Shown here: positions 9,135-17,704 of the stretch, in pieces
Position numbering within the stretch: position 1 is the stretch's first letter
Layout of the letters: every line of letters begins with the position of its first letter
Program-made: the position numbers and the translations under genes
Notes under the pieces: generated by a model
The model's database searches: none
What the model saw: the letters and a program-made list of their open reading frames with translations, nothing else
What the model was told of the DNA's origin: nothing
Assembly (NCBI GenBank): GCA_902624315.1
Contig: CACNXC010000004.1
Coordinates: forward strand, 1 to 64,000
Direction of reading: 5' to 3'
Length of the DNA stretch: 64,000 nucleotides
DNA from: an uncultured Pelagibacteraceae bacterium
Lineage (GTDB): Bacteria; Pseudomonadota; Alphaproteobacteria; Pelagibacterales; Pelagibacteraceae

Positions 9135-9677
9135 GTGAATAAATCTGAGATTAGAAAAAAATTATTAAAAGCAAGAAAACTAAATAACAATAAAAATTTA
9201 ATCATAAAATTTAGTAATATTGTAAAAATTTTAAAAAAAGAAAAAGTAAAAAGAAAAATAATTGGTGGTTATTATCCATATAATCATGAAGTTGATTCAA
9301 TTCAAATTCTAAATAAACTTGAAAAACTTGGTTATCAAATAGCATTGCCAAAAATTAAAAAAAATAATCAAATGGATTTTTTATACTGGTCAACAAAAGA
9401 GCCTCTATCAATAAATAAATATGGAATACCTGAACCTTCATCAAATCAAATTGTCTACCCAAGTATTCTTTTAGTACCACTTGTAGCTTTTGATAATCAT
9501 TTAAATAGAATAGGTTATGGTGGTGGTTATTACGATAGGTATATTAAGAATGTAAAAAAAAACAAAAAAATTATATTAATTGGGTTAGCTTATTCTTTTC
9601 AAAAAGTAAAAAAAATACCAGCTAACAAATATGATATGAAACTCGATTTTATTGTAACAGATAAAAATTTTATATGA
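9135..9677 (+). CDS. fthC: 5-formyltetrahydrofolate cyclo-ligase
   Basis: 180 aa with the 5-FTHF cyclo-ligase pattern: basic N-terminus NKSEIRKKLLKARK, IIGGYYPYNHEVD, ILLVPLVAFD and the signature RIGYGGGYYDRYI. It converts 5-formyl-THF to 5,10-methenyl-THF using ATP. The start is GTG at 9135, seven bases after the zapA stop. The stop overlaps the next start (ATGA). Known by the synonym ygfA in E. coli, where it also follows zapA. Confidence 0.93.
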   Translation: MNKSEIRKKLLKARKLNNNKNLIIKFSNIVKILKKEKVKRKIIGGYYPYNHEVDSIQILNKLEKLGYQIALPKIKKNNQMDFLYWSTKEPLSINKYGIPEPSSNQIVYPSILLVPLVAFDNHLNRIGYGGGYYDRYIKNVKKNKKIILIGLAYSFQKVKKIPANKYDMKLDFIVTDKNFI

Positions 9678-10477
9678 GAATTTTATTTTTAGGAGATGTG
9701 GTAGGGAACTCAGGTTGTTCGAAAATTTTGAATAATCTTTTAAGCCAAAAAGAATTGAATAAAATTGATTTTGTAATCGTCAATGGAGAAAATGCAGCTG
9801 AGGCAGGAGTTGGATTAACAAAAGAAATCTGTGAGGATTTTTTTAAATGTGGTGTTGATGTCATCACCACTGGTAATCATGTTTGGGATCAAAAAGATAT
9901 TATGAAGTTTATCGATAATGAAAATAGGTTACTTCGCCCAAAAAATTTATTTGAGCCAGCACCAGGTAAAGGATTTGAAGTTTTTCAAAATGAAAAAAAT
10001 ATAAAAATTGGTGTCTTAAATTTAATGGGCAATGTTTTTATGAAAAAATGTGATGACGTATTTGAGATTTCAGAAAAATTTTTAAAAGAGCATAAACTAA
10101 AAGAGGATTATGATTTTCTAGTTGTTGACTTTCATGGAGAAATTACTAGTGAAAAAAATGCGATAGGATATTTTTTTGATGGAAAAGCTACTCTAGTAGT
10201 TGGAACACATACACATATTCCAACAAATGATGCGAGAATTTTGAAAAATGGGACAGCTTATCAAACAGATGCAGGTATGTGTGGTGATTATGACTCAGTT
10301 ATTGGAATGAATAAAGATAACTCTTTGAACAGATTTATGAAAAAAGAGTCAACCAAACATTATCCAGCAACTGGTGATGCTACTTTAAGTGGAGTAATTG
10401 TTGATTGTGATATAAAAACTGGTTTAGCAAATAAAATTGAAAGCTATGTTTTTGGAGGTCAGCTAAAGAATACTTAA
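9674..10477 (+). CDS. YmdB-family metallophosphoesterase
   Basis: 267 aa of the TIGR00282/YmdB family. Metal ligands are visible in RILFLGDVVGNSGC, VNGENAAEAGVGLT, ITTGNHVWDQKDI, VVDFHGEITSEKNAIG and VVGTHTHIPTNDARIL. Bacillus YmdB hydrolyses 2',3'-cyclic nucleotides and affects RNA turnover and development; the substrate here is unknown. It is coupled to the upstream cyclo-ligase by a four-base overlap and precedes yebC. Confidence 0.9.
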   Translation: MRILFLGDVVGNSGCSKILNNLLSQKELNKIDFVIVNGENAAEAGVGLTKEICEDFFKCGVDVITTGNHVWDQKDIMKFIDNENRLLRPKNLFEPAPGKGFEVFQNEKNIKIGVLNLMGNVFMKKCDDVFEISEKFLKEHKLKEDYDFLVVDFHGEITSEKNAIGYFFDGKATLVVGTHTHIPTNDARILKNGTAYQTDAGMCGDYDSVIGMNKDNSLNRFMKKESTKHYPATGDATLSGVIVDCDIKTGLANKIESYVFGGQLKNT

Positions 10478-10484
10478 TTAGTTT

Positions 10485-11207
10485 ATGGCAGGACATTCTC
10501 ATTGGGCAGGAATAAAACATAAAAAAGGTAAAGCCGATAAGCAAAGATCTAAAATTTTTTCAAAGTTGTCGAAAGAAATTACTGTTGCAGCAAAACTTGG
10601 TGACAAAGATCCAGCAATGAATCCAAGATTAAGATCCGCGATTCAAGCTGCAAGATCAGCAAATATGCCCAAAGAAAATATAGAAAGAGCGATTGATAAA
10701 TCTTCGGTCAATACCGAGTCGAATTTTGAAAATTTAAGATATGAGGGCTTTGGACCAGAAAAAGTAGCAGTGATAATAGAAGCATTAACAGATAATAAAA
10801 ATAGAACAGCGTCCAGTATTAGAACAATTTTTCAAAAAGCAGGTGGCAGTTTAGGAACCCAGGGTTCTGCTTCTCATAATTTTAATCAATTAGGAATAAT
10901 AAAGATCGATAAAAAAGAGGTTTCTGATGATCAAATTTTTGAGCTAGCTACAAATGCTGGAGCTGATGAATGTAAATCGGAAAATGATTTTCACGAAATA
11001 CAATGTCCTGTCAGTGAAATTTATAATGTTAAAAAAGAATTAGAAAAAGAAATAGCTAATTTCATCTCAACAGAAATTGAATGGGTGCCACTCAATAGTG
11101 TAAAAATTTCTAAAGAAAAAAATGAAGATTTAATAAATTTCTTTGAATTACTTGAAGACAATGATGATGTACAAAATGTTTATTCTAACGCTGAATTTGT
11201 AAATTAA
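10485..11207 (+). CDS. yebC: YebC/PmpR family protein
   Basis: 240 aa starting MAGHSHWAGIKHKKGKADKQ, the invariant start of the family, with NMPKENIERAIDK, YEGFGPEKVAVIIEALTDNKNRT and GSLGTQGSASHNF following. Members have been described as transcription regulators and, more recently, as ribosome-associated factors aiding difficult peptide bonds. It precedes the RuvC-like gene, as yebC precedes ruvC in most proteobacteria. Confidence 0.96.
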   Translation: MAGHSHWAGIKHKKGKADKQRSKIFSKLSKEITVAAKLGDKDPAMNPRLRSAIQAARSANMPKENIERAIDKSSVNTESNFENLRYEGFGPEKVAVIIEALTDNKNRTASSIRTIFQKAGGSLGTQGSASHNFNQLGIIKIDKKEVSDDQIFELATNAGADECKSENDFHEIQCPVSEIYNVKKELEKEIANFISTEIEWVPLNSVKISKEKNEDLINFFELLEDNDDVQNVYSNAEFVN

Positions 11208-11210
11208 ATT

Positions 11211-11705
11211 ATGTTAATAATAGGTATAGATCCTGGAATTTCTGGTTCAATTTGTTTTTTAGATAATGGAAAAATCCTAGACGTTATTGAAATGCCCATA
11301 ATGACAGACGGAAAAAAAAATAAAAAACAAGTAAATGGTTCGCAAGTTTATAATGAATTTACCAAACGAATTAAACAATTTGAAAAAAATCAAATTAGAG
11401 TTGTTATCGAACACGTTTCTGCAATGCCTGGTCAAGGCGTTACTAGTATGTTTAATTTTGGACAATCATTTGGAATTTTAAAGGGTATTTGTACCGCGAT
11501 GCAATTACCCATGTACTTTGTAAGGCCTGCAAAATGGAAAAAATATTTTAACCTTTTAAACTCTGAAAAAGATGCCAGCAGGACAAGAGCAATAGAAATA
11601 TTTCCTTATTTTTCATCTCAATTATCTAGAAAGAAAGACTCAAATAAAGCTGATGCGATTTTGATAGCAAGTTTTTATCATGAAACTTACAAAATTGATG
11701 AATAG
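11211..11705 (+). CDS. RuvC-like Holliday junction nuclease, phage-type branch
   Basis: 164 aa with an RNase H fold: Asp7 in IIGIDPGISGS, Glu67 in VVIEHVSAMPGQG, and C-terminal Asp143/Asp148 in KKDSNKADA. The middle (VTSMFNFGQSFGILKGICTA, RPAKWKKYF, SEKDASRTRAIEIFP) looks like the RuvC-like proteins of phages and mobile elements rather than housekeeping RuvC. It occupies the normal ruvC place after yebC, but ruvA and ruvB, which normally follow, are absent and tolQ comes next. Probable function: cleavage of four-way DNA junctions. Confidence 0.85.
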   Translation: MLIIGIDPGISGSICFLDNGKILDVIEMPIMTDGKKNKKQVNGSQVYNEFTKRIKQFEKNQIRVVIEHVSAMPGQGVTSMFNFGQSFGILKGICTAMQLPMYFVRPAKWKKYFNLLNSEKDASRTRAIEIFPYFSSQLSRKKDSNKADAILIASFYHETYKIDE

Positions 11706-11755
11706 CTTTAATTATTCAGACAAAATCATGACACATTTAAGTGTGAGAAGACGAT

Positions 11756-12430
11756 ATGGAAGCTGATATCACGTCTCAAGCAGTTGGGCTGGCCTCAAGT
11801 GCTGATTTTTCTTTAATAAATTTATTTATTAGAGCTGACATAGTTGTCAAGTCAGTTATCATAATGTTAATAGCTTGTTCTATATATTCATGGGCAGTAA
11901 TAATTGAAAAATATAGATTGTTTAAAAAAATAAATCAATCTACAGAAGAGTTTGAAACAAAGTTTTGGAATTCTAAATCTGCAGAAACTTTTTATAATAA
12001 TCTACCAGCTAACGTTCAAGACCCAATGGCTTTAATTTTTAAAGATGCGATGCAAAACTTATTGAAGAGAAGATCTAGAACAGATTTAAACAATAGGATG
12101 ACTACAATGTTAGAGACGGGTATTGAAAAACAAATATCAAAAATCACTAAAGGTTTTACTTTTTTAGCAACAGTAGGATCAACAGCTCCATTCATAGGCT
12201 TATTCGGAACAGTTTGGGGAATTATGAACTCTTTTCAATCTATAGCAATTTCAAGAAATACGAGTCTGGCAATTGTTGCACCTGGAATAGCTGAAGCACT
12301 ATTCGCAACTGCTTTAGGTTTACTAGCAGCAATACCTGCGGTTGTTGCATATAATAAATTTAATAATGACTCGATTAAGTATTCCCAAAAATTAGAAAAT
12401 TTCTCAAAAAGATTTTTAACGATTATCTAA
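11756..12430 (+). CDS. tolQ: TolQ, Tol-Pal proton channel subunit
   Basis: 224 aa of the MotA/TolQ/ExbB family. One membrane segment lies near residues 25-47 (VVKSVIIMLIACSIYSWAVI) and two more flank the conserved GFTFLATVGSTAPFIGLFGTV loop and LAIVAPGIAEALFATALGLL. With TolR it forms the inner-membrane channel that energises TolA during envelope constriction. First gene of tolQ-tolR-tolA-tolB-pal; tolR follows after one base. ybgC, often first in this operon, is missing. Confidence 0.97.
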   Translation: MEADITSQAVGLASSADFSLINLFIRADIVVKSVIIMLIACSIYSWAVIIEKYRLFKKINQSTEEFETKFWNSKSAETFYNNLPANVQDPMALIFKDAMQNLLKRRSRTDLNNRMTTMLETGIEKQISKITKGFTFLATVGSTAPFIGLFGTVWGIMNSFQSIAISRNTSLAIVAPGIAEALFATALGLLAAIPAVVAYNKFNNDSIKYSQKLENFSKRFLTII

Positions 12431-12431
12431 A

Positions 12432-12848
12432 ATGGCTTTTAAATTAAATCGTTCATCAAAAGAACCAATGAGCGAAATAAATGTAACACCATTTGTAGAT
12501 GTAATGTTGGTGCTTTTAATTATTTTTATGGTGACTGCACCTTTGTTAACTGTTGGAGTTCAGGTTGATTTACCAGAAAGTTCTGCAGACTCTCTTCCCG
12601 AAGAAGCTGAACCACTGACTTTAACAATAAACTCTAAGGGTGAAATTTATATTCAAGAATCAAAAGTTGAATATGAAAAAATAATAGCAAAAGTTTTAGC
12701 GGTTTCAAAAAATAGAACTGATACAAGAATTTACGTGAGGGGTGATAAAACAATTAATTATGGAAGAGTATTAGAAATTATGGGCCTACTATCTGGGTCT
12801 GGTTTCACTAAAGTAGCACTTATATCCGAACCATATAAAGAAAGGTAA
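12432..12848 (+). CDS. tolR: TolR, Tol-Pal inner-membrane protein
   Basis: 138 aa of the ExbD/TolR family. A short cytoplasmic start (EPMSEINVTPFVDVMLVLLI) leads into one membrane helix containing the Asp used in proton transfer, followed by a periplasmic domain with IYVRGDKTINYGRVLEIM. It partners TolQ. It is three bases from tolA. Confidence 0.97.
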   Translation: MAFKLNRSSKEPMSEINVTPFVDVMLVLLIIFMVTAPLLTVGVQVDLPESSADSLPEEAEPLTLTINSKGEIYIQESKVEYEKIIAKVLAVSKNRTDTRIYVRGDKTINYGRVLEIMGLLSGSGFTKVALISEPYKER

Positions 12849-12851
12849 GAA

Positions 12852-13661
12852 GTGAATAGAAGTATAATTATATCTTCTGTATCACATCTGGTTTTAATAA
12901 TGATTACAGCTTTTAGTTTACCTTTCTTAGCTAAAAAACCAATTGATCTTCCCCCAATTGTATCTGTAGAATTAATACAGATTACAGATAAAACGAATAT
13001 TCCATACGCACCTAAAGCAAAAAAAATTATTGAAAAAATTAAAGAGAAAGAAAAAAAGTTGGTATCTGAACAAGCTCCCCCAAAAAAAGTAAAAAAGATT
13101 AAACCAGATGCGGTTCCAATGCCAGATGATAAGCCTAAAAAGGTTAAGAAAATAAAAGAGGATAAACAAAATCCAGAAAAAATTGATAATGAAGTTAAGC
13201 AAGTTTCTGAATTTGAAAAAAAAGAGTTATTCGATCCAAATAATATTGCAGCCTTAATTGATAAATCTAAAGTTGAAAGTGCTGAAACGATAAAAAAAAA
13301 TAACAAAATTACGCAAGATCAAAAAAAGAATGTTGAAAATGCAGGTTTATCTTTAAGCGAAGAGGATGCTTTAAAAGCTCAAATATTTGGTTGTTGGAGT
13401 ATTCCTTTAGGTCTGCCTTACAATGAAAATTTATTAGTAAGAATCAAACTTCAACTGAATCCAGATGGAACAATTCAAGAGTCAGAGATTTTGGATCATG
13501 CAAGAATGAATAAACCTGGTCAGGGTTTTTATAAGGTTTTGGCGGAAAGTGCTCTTAGAGCAATAAAATTATGCCAGCCCTTAAGAGTTCCAACAACTGG
13601 TTATGAAAGATGGAAAGAATTACAATTAAATTTTGATGCAAGAGAAATGTTAGAGGGATAG
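12852..13661 (+). CDS. tolA: TolA, periplasm-spanning link of the Tol-Pal system
   Basis: 269 aa from GTG at 12852, short for TolA. An N-terminal membrane anchor (SIIISSVSHLVLIMITAFSL) precedes a Lys/Pro-rich stretch with repeated PKKVKKIK units (about residues 75-110), a charged linker, and a C-terminal TolA/TonB-like domain from about residue 170 (FGCWSIPLGLPYNENLLVRI). It carries force from TolQR to Pal and TolB. The short helical stalk may reflect a thin periplasm or genome streamlining (inference). Confidence 0.92.
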   Translation: MNRSIIISSVSHLVLIMITAFSLPFLAKKPIDLPPIVSVELIQITDKTNIPYAPKAKKIIEKIKEKEKKLVSEQAPPKKVKKIKPDAVPMPDDKPKKVKKIKEDKQNPEKIDNEVKQVSEFEKKELFDPNNIAALIDKSKVESAETIKKNNKITQDQKKNVENAGLSLSEEDALKAQIFGCWSIPLGLPYNENLLVRIKLQLNPDGTIQESEILDHARMNKPGQGFYKVLAESALRAIKLCQPLRVPTTGYERWKELQLNFDAREMLEG

Positions 13662-13670
13662 AATATTTTA

Positions 13671-15011
13671 ATGAGAAATCTAATTATTTTATTTTTAATA
13701 TTTATAATACCTACTAAAGCATTAGGTCTAATTGAGGTAGATATTACACGAGGAAACTTGAATCCACTGCCTATTGCAGTGTCACCATTATCAATTGATG
13801 ACGAGTCAAAAAAGAGTTTTGAGAAAACTTTAAAGAAAAAAGATATTGGGTCAGAAATTTCTAAAGTTATCGAAAAAAATTTGAAAACTTCAGGTCTTTT
13901 TAATCCGTTAGATAAAAATGCTTTTCTTCAAGCACCTGATATTGCTCACCTAAAACCACGTTTTGAGGATTGGAATTTAATTAAAGCTCAAGCTTTAATA
14001 ACAGGTAAAGTTAAAAATGTTGATGATAAACTAAGAGTTGAGTTTAGATTATGGGATGTGCTTGCTGGAAAAGAAATGATGGCTCTAGCATTTACGACAG
14101 TGCCAAACAACTGGAGACGTGTTGGTCATATAATAACAGATAAAGTTTACGAGAGATTAACTGGAGAAAAAGGTTATTTTGATACGAGGATAATCTATGT
14201 TGCTGAAGAGGGTCCAAAAACAAAGAGAATTAAAAAATTAGCCATCATGGATCAAGATGGTGCAAATAACAAATTTTTAACTTTAGGAAATGAACTTGTT
14301 TTGACACCAAGGTTTAATCCTACAAGCCAAATGGTAACATATCTATCTTATTTTAGAAATTTACCTAGAGTTTATCTTCTTGATATAGAAACAGGTATTC
14401 AAGAAGTTGTAGGAGATTTTCCAGGAATGACTTTTGCTCCTAGATTTTCTCCAGATGGAAAAAAAATTATAATGAGTTTTGCTAAGGATGGAAATTCAGA
14501 TATTTATACAATGGATTTAGAAAATAGAATTGTAGAGAAAATTACCAATCATCCCTCTATAGATACTTCACCATCTTATTCCCCGGATGGAAAATTTATT
14601 TGTTTTAACTCTGACCGAAGTGGGTACCAACAAATTTATGTCATGAAAAGTGATGGCAGCAATGTTAAAAGAATTTCTTTTGGAAATGGTTTATATGGTA
14701 CTCCTGTTTGGTCTCCAAGAGGTGATTTAATCGCTTTTACAAAATTACATAAAGGTAAATTCTACATCGGTGTGATGAGAACTGATGGATCTGGTGAGAG
14801 ATTGTTGACAGAAAATTTTTATCAAGAAGCTCCTTCCTGGTCGCCTAATGGAAGAGTTTTAATTTTTTATAGAGAGACTAAAACTGATGATAAAGGAGAG
14901 GGTTTTTCTGCTAAATTGTGGTCAATTGATTTAACAGGCTATAATGAGAGGCTTGTAGATACCCCTACTGATGCATCAGACCCATCATGGTCATCTTTAT
15001 TAAGTAATTAA
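13671..15011 (+). CDS. tolB: TolB, periplasmic beta-propeller
   Basis: 446 aa with an N-terminal signal peptide ([19 protein letters not shown]), the TolB N-terminal domain ([34 protein letters not shown]) and propeller repeats with the pattern [30 protein letters not shown] and [10 protein letters not shown]. It binds Pal and releases it from peptidoglycan when energised. Lies between tolA and pal in the operon. Confidence 0.97.
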   Translation: MRNLIILFLIFIIPTKALGLIEVDITRGNLNPLPIAVSPLSIDDESKKSFEKTLKKKDIGSEISKVIEKNLKTSGLFNPLDKNAFLQAPDIAHLKPRFEDWNLIKAQALITGKVKNVDDKLRVEFRLWDVLAGKEMMALAFTTVPNNWRRVGHIITDKVYERLTGEKGYFDTRIIYVAEEGPKTKRIKKLAIMDQDGANNKFLTLGNELVLTPRFNPTSQMVTYLSYFRNLPRVYLLDIETGIQEVVGDFPGMTFAPRFSPDGKKIIMSFAKDGNSDIYTMDLENRIVEKITNHPSIDTSPSYSPDGKFICFNSDRSGYQQIYVMKSDGSNVKRISFGNGLYGTPVWSPRGDLIAFTKLHKGKFYIGVMRTDGSGERLLTENFYQEAPSWSPNGRVLIFYRETKTDDKGEGFSAKLWSIDLTGYNERLVDTPTDASDPSWSSLLSN

Positions 15012-15096
15012 CTTAAAATATCTTGATTTTTTACCTTGAAACATTTAATTAGTTGTGAAAAAGTTAGTTTTAAGAAATATTGACCAAGGAGCATTA

Positions 15097-15576
15097 ATGA
15101 AATTAAACAAAATTTTAAAGAACACTTTTTTAGTATTATTTGCATGTTTAGTGTTGTCTGCTTGCGCAACATCAAAAAAATCTACAGGACAAATGCAAGG
15201 GGATGTTTACACTGGAACTGATACAGTTGAATATTTAGCTTCAGGTGTTCCTGACAGAGTTTTCTTTGCAACTAATGAGTCAGTTTTGACTACCGCATCA
15301 AGAGAAACTTTAAGAAAACAAGCGGCATGGTTAAGAAAAAATTCTGACATTACAATCGTGCTTGAAGGACATGCTGACGAAAGAGGAACAAGAGAATATA
15401 ACTTAGCATTAGGTGAAAGAAGAGCTAATGCTGCTAAAGATTATTTAATGACTTATGGGATTTCCTCTAACAGAATTTCAGTTCTAAGTTATGGAAAAGA
15501 AAGACCAGTTGACTCTGGTTCTAATCCTTTGGCTTGGTCAAAAAACAGAAGATCTGTTACAGTAAAAGCAAATTAA
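15097..15576 (+). CDS. pal: Pal, peptidoglycan-associated lipoprotein
   Basis: 159 aa from ATG at 15097, chosen because an AAGGAG lies five bases upstream (15086-15091) and it yields a clean lipoprotein signal ending in the lipobox LSAC with Cys23. An in-frame GTG at 15055 would add 14 residues and spoil the signal. The OmpA-like domain is complete (ILEGHADERGTREYN is close to the diaminopimelate-binding site; RISVLSYGKERP). Pal ties the outer membrane to peptidoglycan. A strong terminator follows directly. Confidence 0.94.
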   Translation: MKLNKILKNTFLVLFACLVLSACATSKKSTGQMQGDVYTGTDTVEYLASGVPDRVFFATNESVLTTASRETLRKQAAWLRKNSDITIVLEGHADERGTREYNLALGERRANAAKDYLMTYGISSNRISVLSYGKERPVDSGSNPLAWSKNRRSVTVKAN

Positions 15577-15588
15577 TTTTAAAAATTT

Positions 15589-15629
15589 AAGACCCTTAAT
15601 TAATTCAATTAGTTAAGGGTCTTTTTTTT
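15589..15629 (+). terminator. Rho-independent terminator after pal
   Basis: A perfect 11 bp stem, AAGACCCTTAA (15589-15599) with TTAAGGGTCTT (15613-15623), a 13-base loop, and an eight-T tract. It is the clearest intrinsic terminator in the window. It separates tolQRAB-pal from cpoB, so cpoB is read through or has its own promoter in 15630-15658. Confidence 0.92.
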
Positions 15630-15658
15630 GCCATTATTTTAATCATAAGATTATTTTA

Positions 15659-16654
15659 ATGCGACACATTTTAAGAAAATTTAATATTATTACATTTTGT
15701 TTTAGTAATTTTTTTTTGATAACTTATTCTTACGCTGACAATCATAATATTTATGAAATAATAGATCAACTTCAGAAAGATATAAAGACACTAGAAAAAG
15801 CAGTATACTCAGGATCAATAGAATTAAATAGTGATAGCTCCATAAATTTAAATTCAAATTTAGATAGTAGTTCAGAAGATGTTCTTACAAGACATTTATT
15901 AAAACTTACAGAAATTGAAAATCAATTTCAGGAACTTACAAATAAGTTTGAGGAAATAAATTTTAAGTTAGACAAACTATCCAGCAGAATGTCAAAAGTG
16001 CAAGCAGATAATCAAATAAGATTTCAGGACTTAGAAAGTGTTGTGTCTTCTGATGAAACTATAAATAAATTAACAAAAAAAACAAATAATGAGCAGTTAG
16101 AAGTTTTACCTGGAAGTTCTCAACCTCAAGATTTGGGATCGATATCATATAAAGATACAGCGACCAATGAAACATCACAAAAAACAAATTCTGTAGACTC
16201 AACAGCTTTAGTAGTAACTGAAACTTTTCAAGCTGAAGAGAAAATTCTTCCAAATGAGTCTCCAGATAAACAATATCAGTTTGCTACAAGCTTTTTAAAA
16301 GTTGGTGATTATTCAACTGCTGAAAGAGCATTCAGAGAGTTCGTTGACACAAATCCTGAACATAATTTGGCTGGGAATGCTCAATATTGGTATGCAGAAA
16401 CTTTTAGGATACGACAATTGTATACGGATGCAGCCTCAGCATATTTAGAAGGTTATCAAAGATACCCTAAAGGTGAAAAAGCACCTATAAACTTATTAAA
16501 GCTTGGTGTATCAATGGTACAAATTGGAGAAAAAGATCAAGGTTGCAAAATGATCAATGGTGTTGAAGAACAATATCCAGAGGCAAACCAATCTGTGATA
16601 CAAAAAGCTAAATATGAGTCTCAGAAATTCGAATGCAACAACCAAAATTCCTAA
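15659..16654 (+). CDS. cpoB: CpoB/YbgF, Tol-associated periplasmic coordinator
   Basis: 331 aa. Signal peptide at the start (hydrophobic IITFCFSNFFLITYSYA), a coiled-coil region about residues 75-125 (LKLTEIENQFQELTNKFEEI), a Ser/Thr-rich linker, and a C-terminal TPR domain beginning DKQYQFATSFLKVGDYSTAE. In E. coli CpoB links Tol action to PBP1B during division. The end overlaps tilS by 41 nt. Confidence 0.93.
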   Translation: MRHILRKFNIITFCFSNFFLITYSYADNHNIYEIIDQLQKDIKTLEKAVYSGSIELNSDSSINLNSNLDSSSEDVLTRHLLKLTEIENQFQELTNKFEEINFKLDKLSSRMSKVQADNQIRFQDLESVVSSDETINKLTKKTNNEQLEVLPGSSQPQDLGSISYKDTATNETSQKTNSVDSTALVVTETFQAEEKILPNESPDKQYQFATSFLKVGDYSTAERAFREFVDTNPEHNLAGNAQYWYAETFRIRQLYTDAASAYLEGYQRYPKGEKAPINLLKLGVSMVQIGEKDQGCKMINGVEEQYPEANQSVIQKAKYESQKFECNNQNS

Positions 16655-17642
16655 ACTTTTAAGAGATAACTTAAATAATAAAAGAATAAATAAGATTTAT
16701 AAAAAATTTGAGATCTCTTTAAATTTAGATGAAAGTTTTGCAGTTGCGGTCTCAGGTGGTCCAGATAGTCTTGCTTTAGCTTTTTTATCTAAAATTTATG
16801 CAATTAAAAAAAATTTAAAATCAAAGTTTTATATTATCGACCATAAACTTAGACCTGAGTCTACAAAAGAGGCTAAACTCGTTTTAAATTTGCTTAAAAG
16901 AAACTTTATAAAATCAGAAGTATTAACCTTGAAAGGAAAGAAACCAAAGAAAAGCATCCAGTCAATTGCTAGGACAAAAAGATATGAAATACTTTTCAAG
17001 AAATGTAATCAATTAAAAATCAAAGATATTTTAATGGGACATCACGAGGATGATTTTATTGAAAATTTTTTTATAAGACTTCTGAGGGGTAGTGGAATTA
17101 AAGGTCTCACATCTCTAGATATAAAGACAACAATAAAAAAAAAGAACATATTAAGACCTTTAATTGATATAAAAAAAGAGGATTTAATTTTTATTTCAAA
17201 AAAAGTTTTTAATTTTTATGTAGAAGATCCAACAAACTATGATGAAAAATATCAAAGAGTTCGAGTAAGAAAATTAATGGAAAATCTTGAAAGAGATGGG
17301 TTAGATAAAAATAAATTAAAAAAAACGATTAAAAATTTAAAATATGCAAACAAAGTAATTGAGTTTTATGTTGATAAAAATTTACGAGAAAATACTTCTT
17401 TTTTAAACAATAAAAAAAGATTAGTCATCAATAGTGATTTTTTTCTTCAACCCCAAGAGGTTACTTTTAGAGCTTTTTCGGAATCATTAAAGTTAATTGG
17501 TAAAAAATATTATTCTGTGAGAGGAAAAAAATTAGAAAAAATTATCTGGGAAGTTGAAAATAATCGATTGAATAGAGCTACATTAGGTGGTTGTATTATT
17601 GAAAAGGTCAATCAATCAATAATTATCTCTAAAGAGCCCTAA
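16614..17642 (+). CDS. tilS: tRNA(Ile)-lysidine synthase
   Basis: 342 aa. The PP-loop is SGGPDS at residues 47-52, followed by FYIIDHKLRPES, MGHHEDDFIENFFIRLLRGSG and NILRPLIDI. It changes C34 of the CAT-anticodon tRNA-Ile to lysidine. No ATG lies between the start used and the PP-loop, so the 41 nt overlap with cpoB appears genuine. The C-terminal part is reduced compared with E. coli TilS (432 aa). Neighbour of ftsH, a common linkage. Confidence 0.94.
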   Translation: MSLRNSNATTKIPKLLRDNLNNKRINKIYKKFEISLNLDESFAVAVSGGPDSLALAFLSKIYAIKKNLKSKFYIIDHKLRPESTKEAKLVLNLLKRNFIKSEVLTLKGKKPKKSIQSIARTKRYEILFKKCNQLKIKDILMGHHEDDFIENFFIRLLRGSGIKGLTSLDIKTTIKKKNILRPLIDIKKEDLIFISKKVFNFYVEDPTNYDEKYQRVRVRKLMENLERDGLDKNKLKKTIKNLKYANKVIEFYVDKNLRENTSFLNNKKRLVINSDFFLQPQEVTFRAFSESLKLIGKKYYSVRGKKLEKIIWEVENNRLNRATLGGCIIEKVNQSIIISKEP

Positions 17643-17645
17643 AAT

Positions 17646-17698
17646 AATGCCACTTTATACAAAATGCCACTTGTTAAATTGATAATAATTCTTATTTT
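17646..17698 (+). promoter_or_regulatory. ftsH promoter with a duplicated AATGCCACTT element
   Basis: AATGCCACTT occurs at 17646-17655 and again at 17663-17672, 17 bases apart start to start. The second copy runs into a candidate -35 TTGTTA (17671-17676); a -10 TATTTT lies at 17693-17698 (16-base spacer), six bases before the ftsH ATG. The repeat spacing suggests a protein bound on nearly the same DNA face, but no regulator is identified. A heat-shock (sigma-32) consensus is not obvious. Confidence 0.4.
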
Positions 17699-17704
17699 AA
17701 GCCT

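Noticed and set aside
12758-13306. Long minus-strand open frame across tolR/tolA
   Set aside because: It is a low-complexity complement of the Lys/Pro-rich tolA coding region, with no homology-like motifs; a shadow frame.
15055-15096. Longer pal start at GTG
   Set aside because: The ATG at 15097 has AAGGAG at correct spacing and produces a proper lipoprotein signal with lipobox LSAC.
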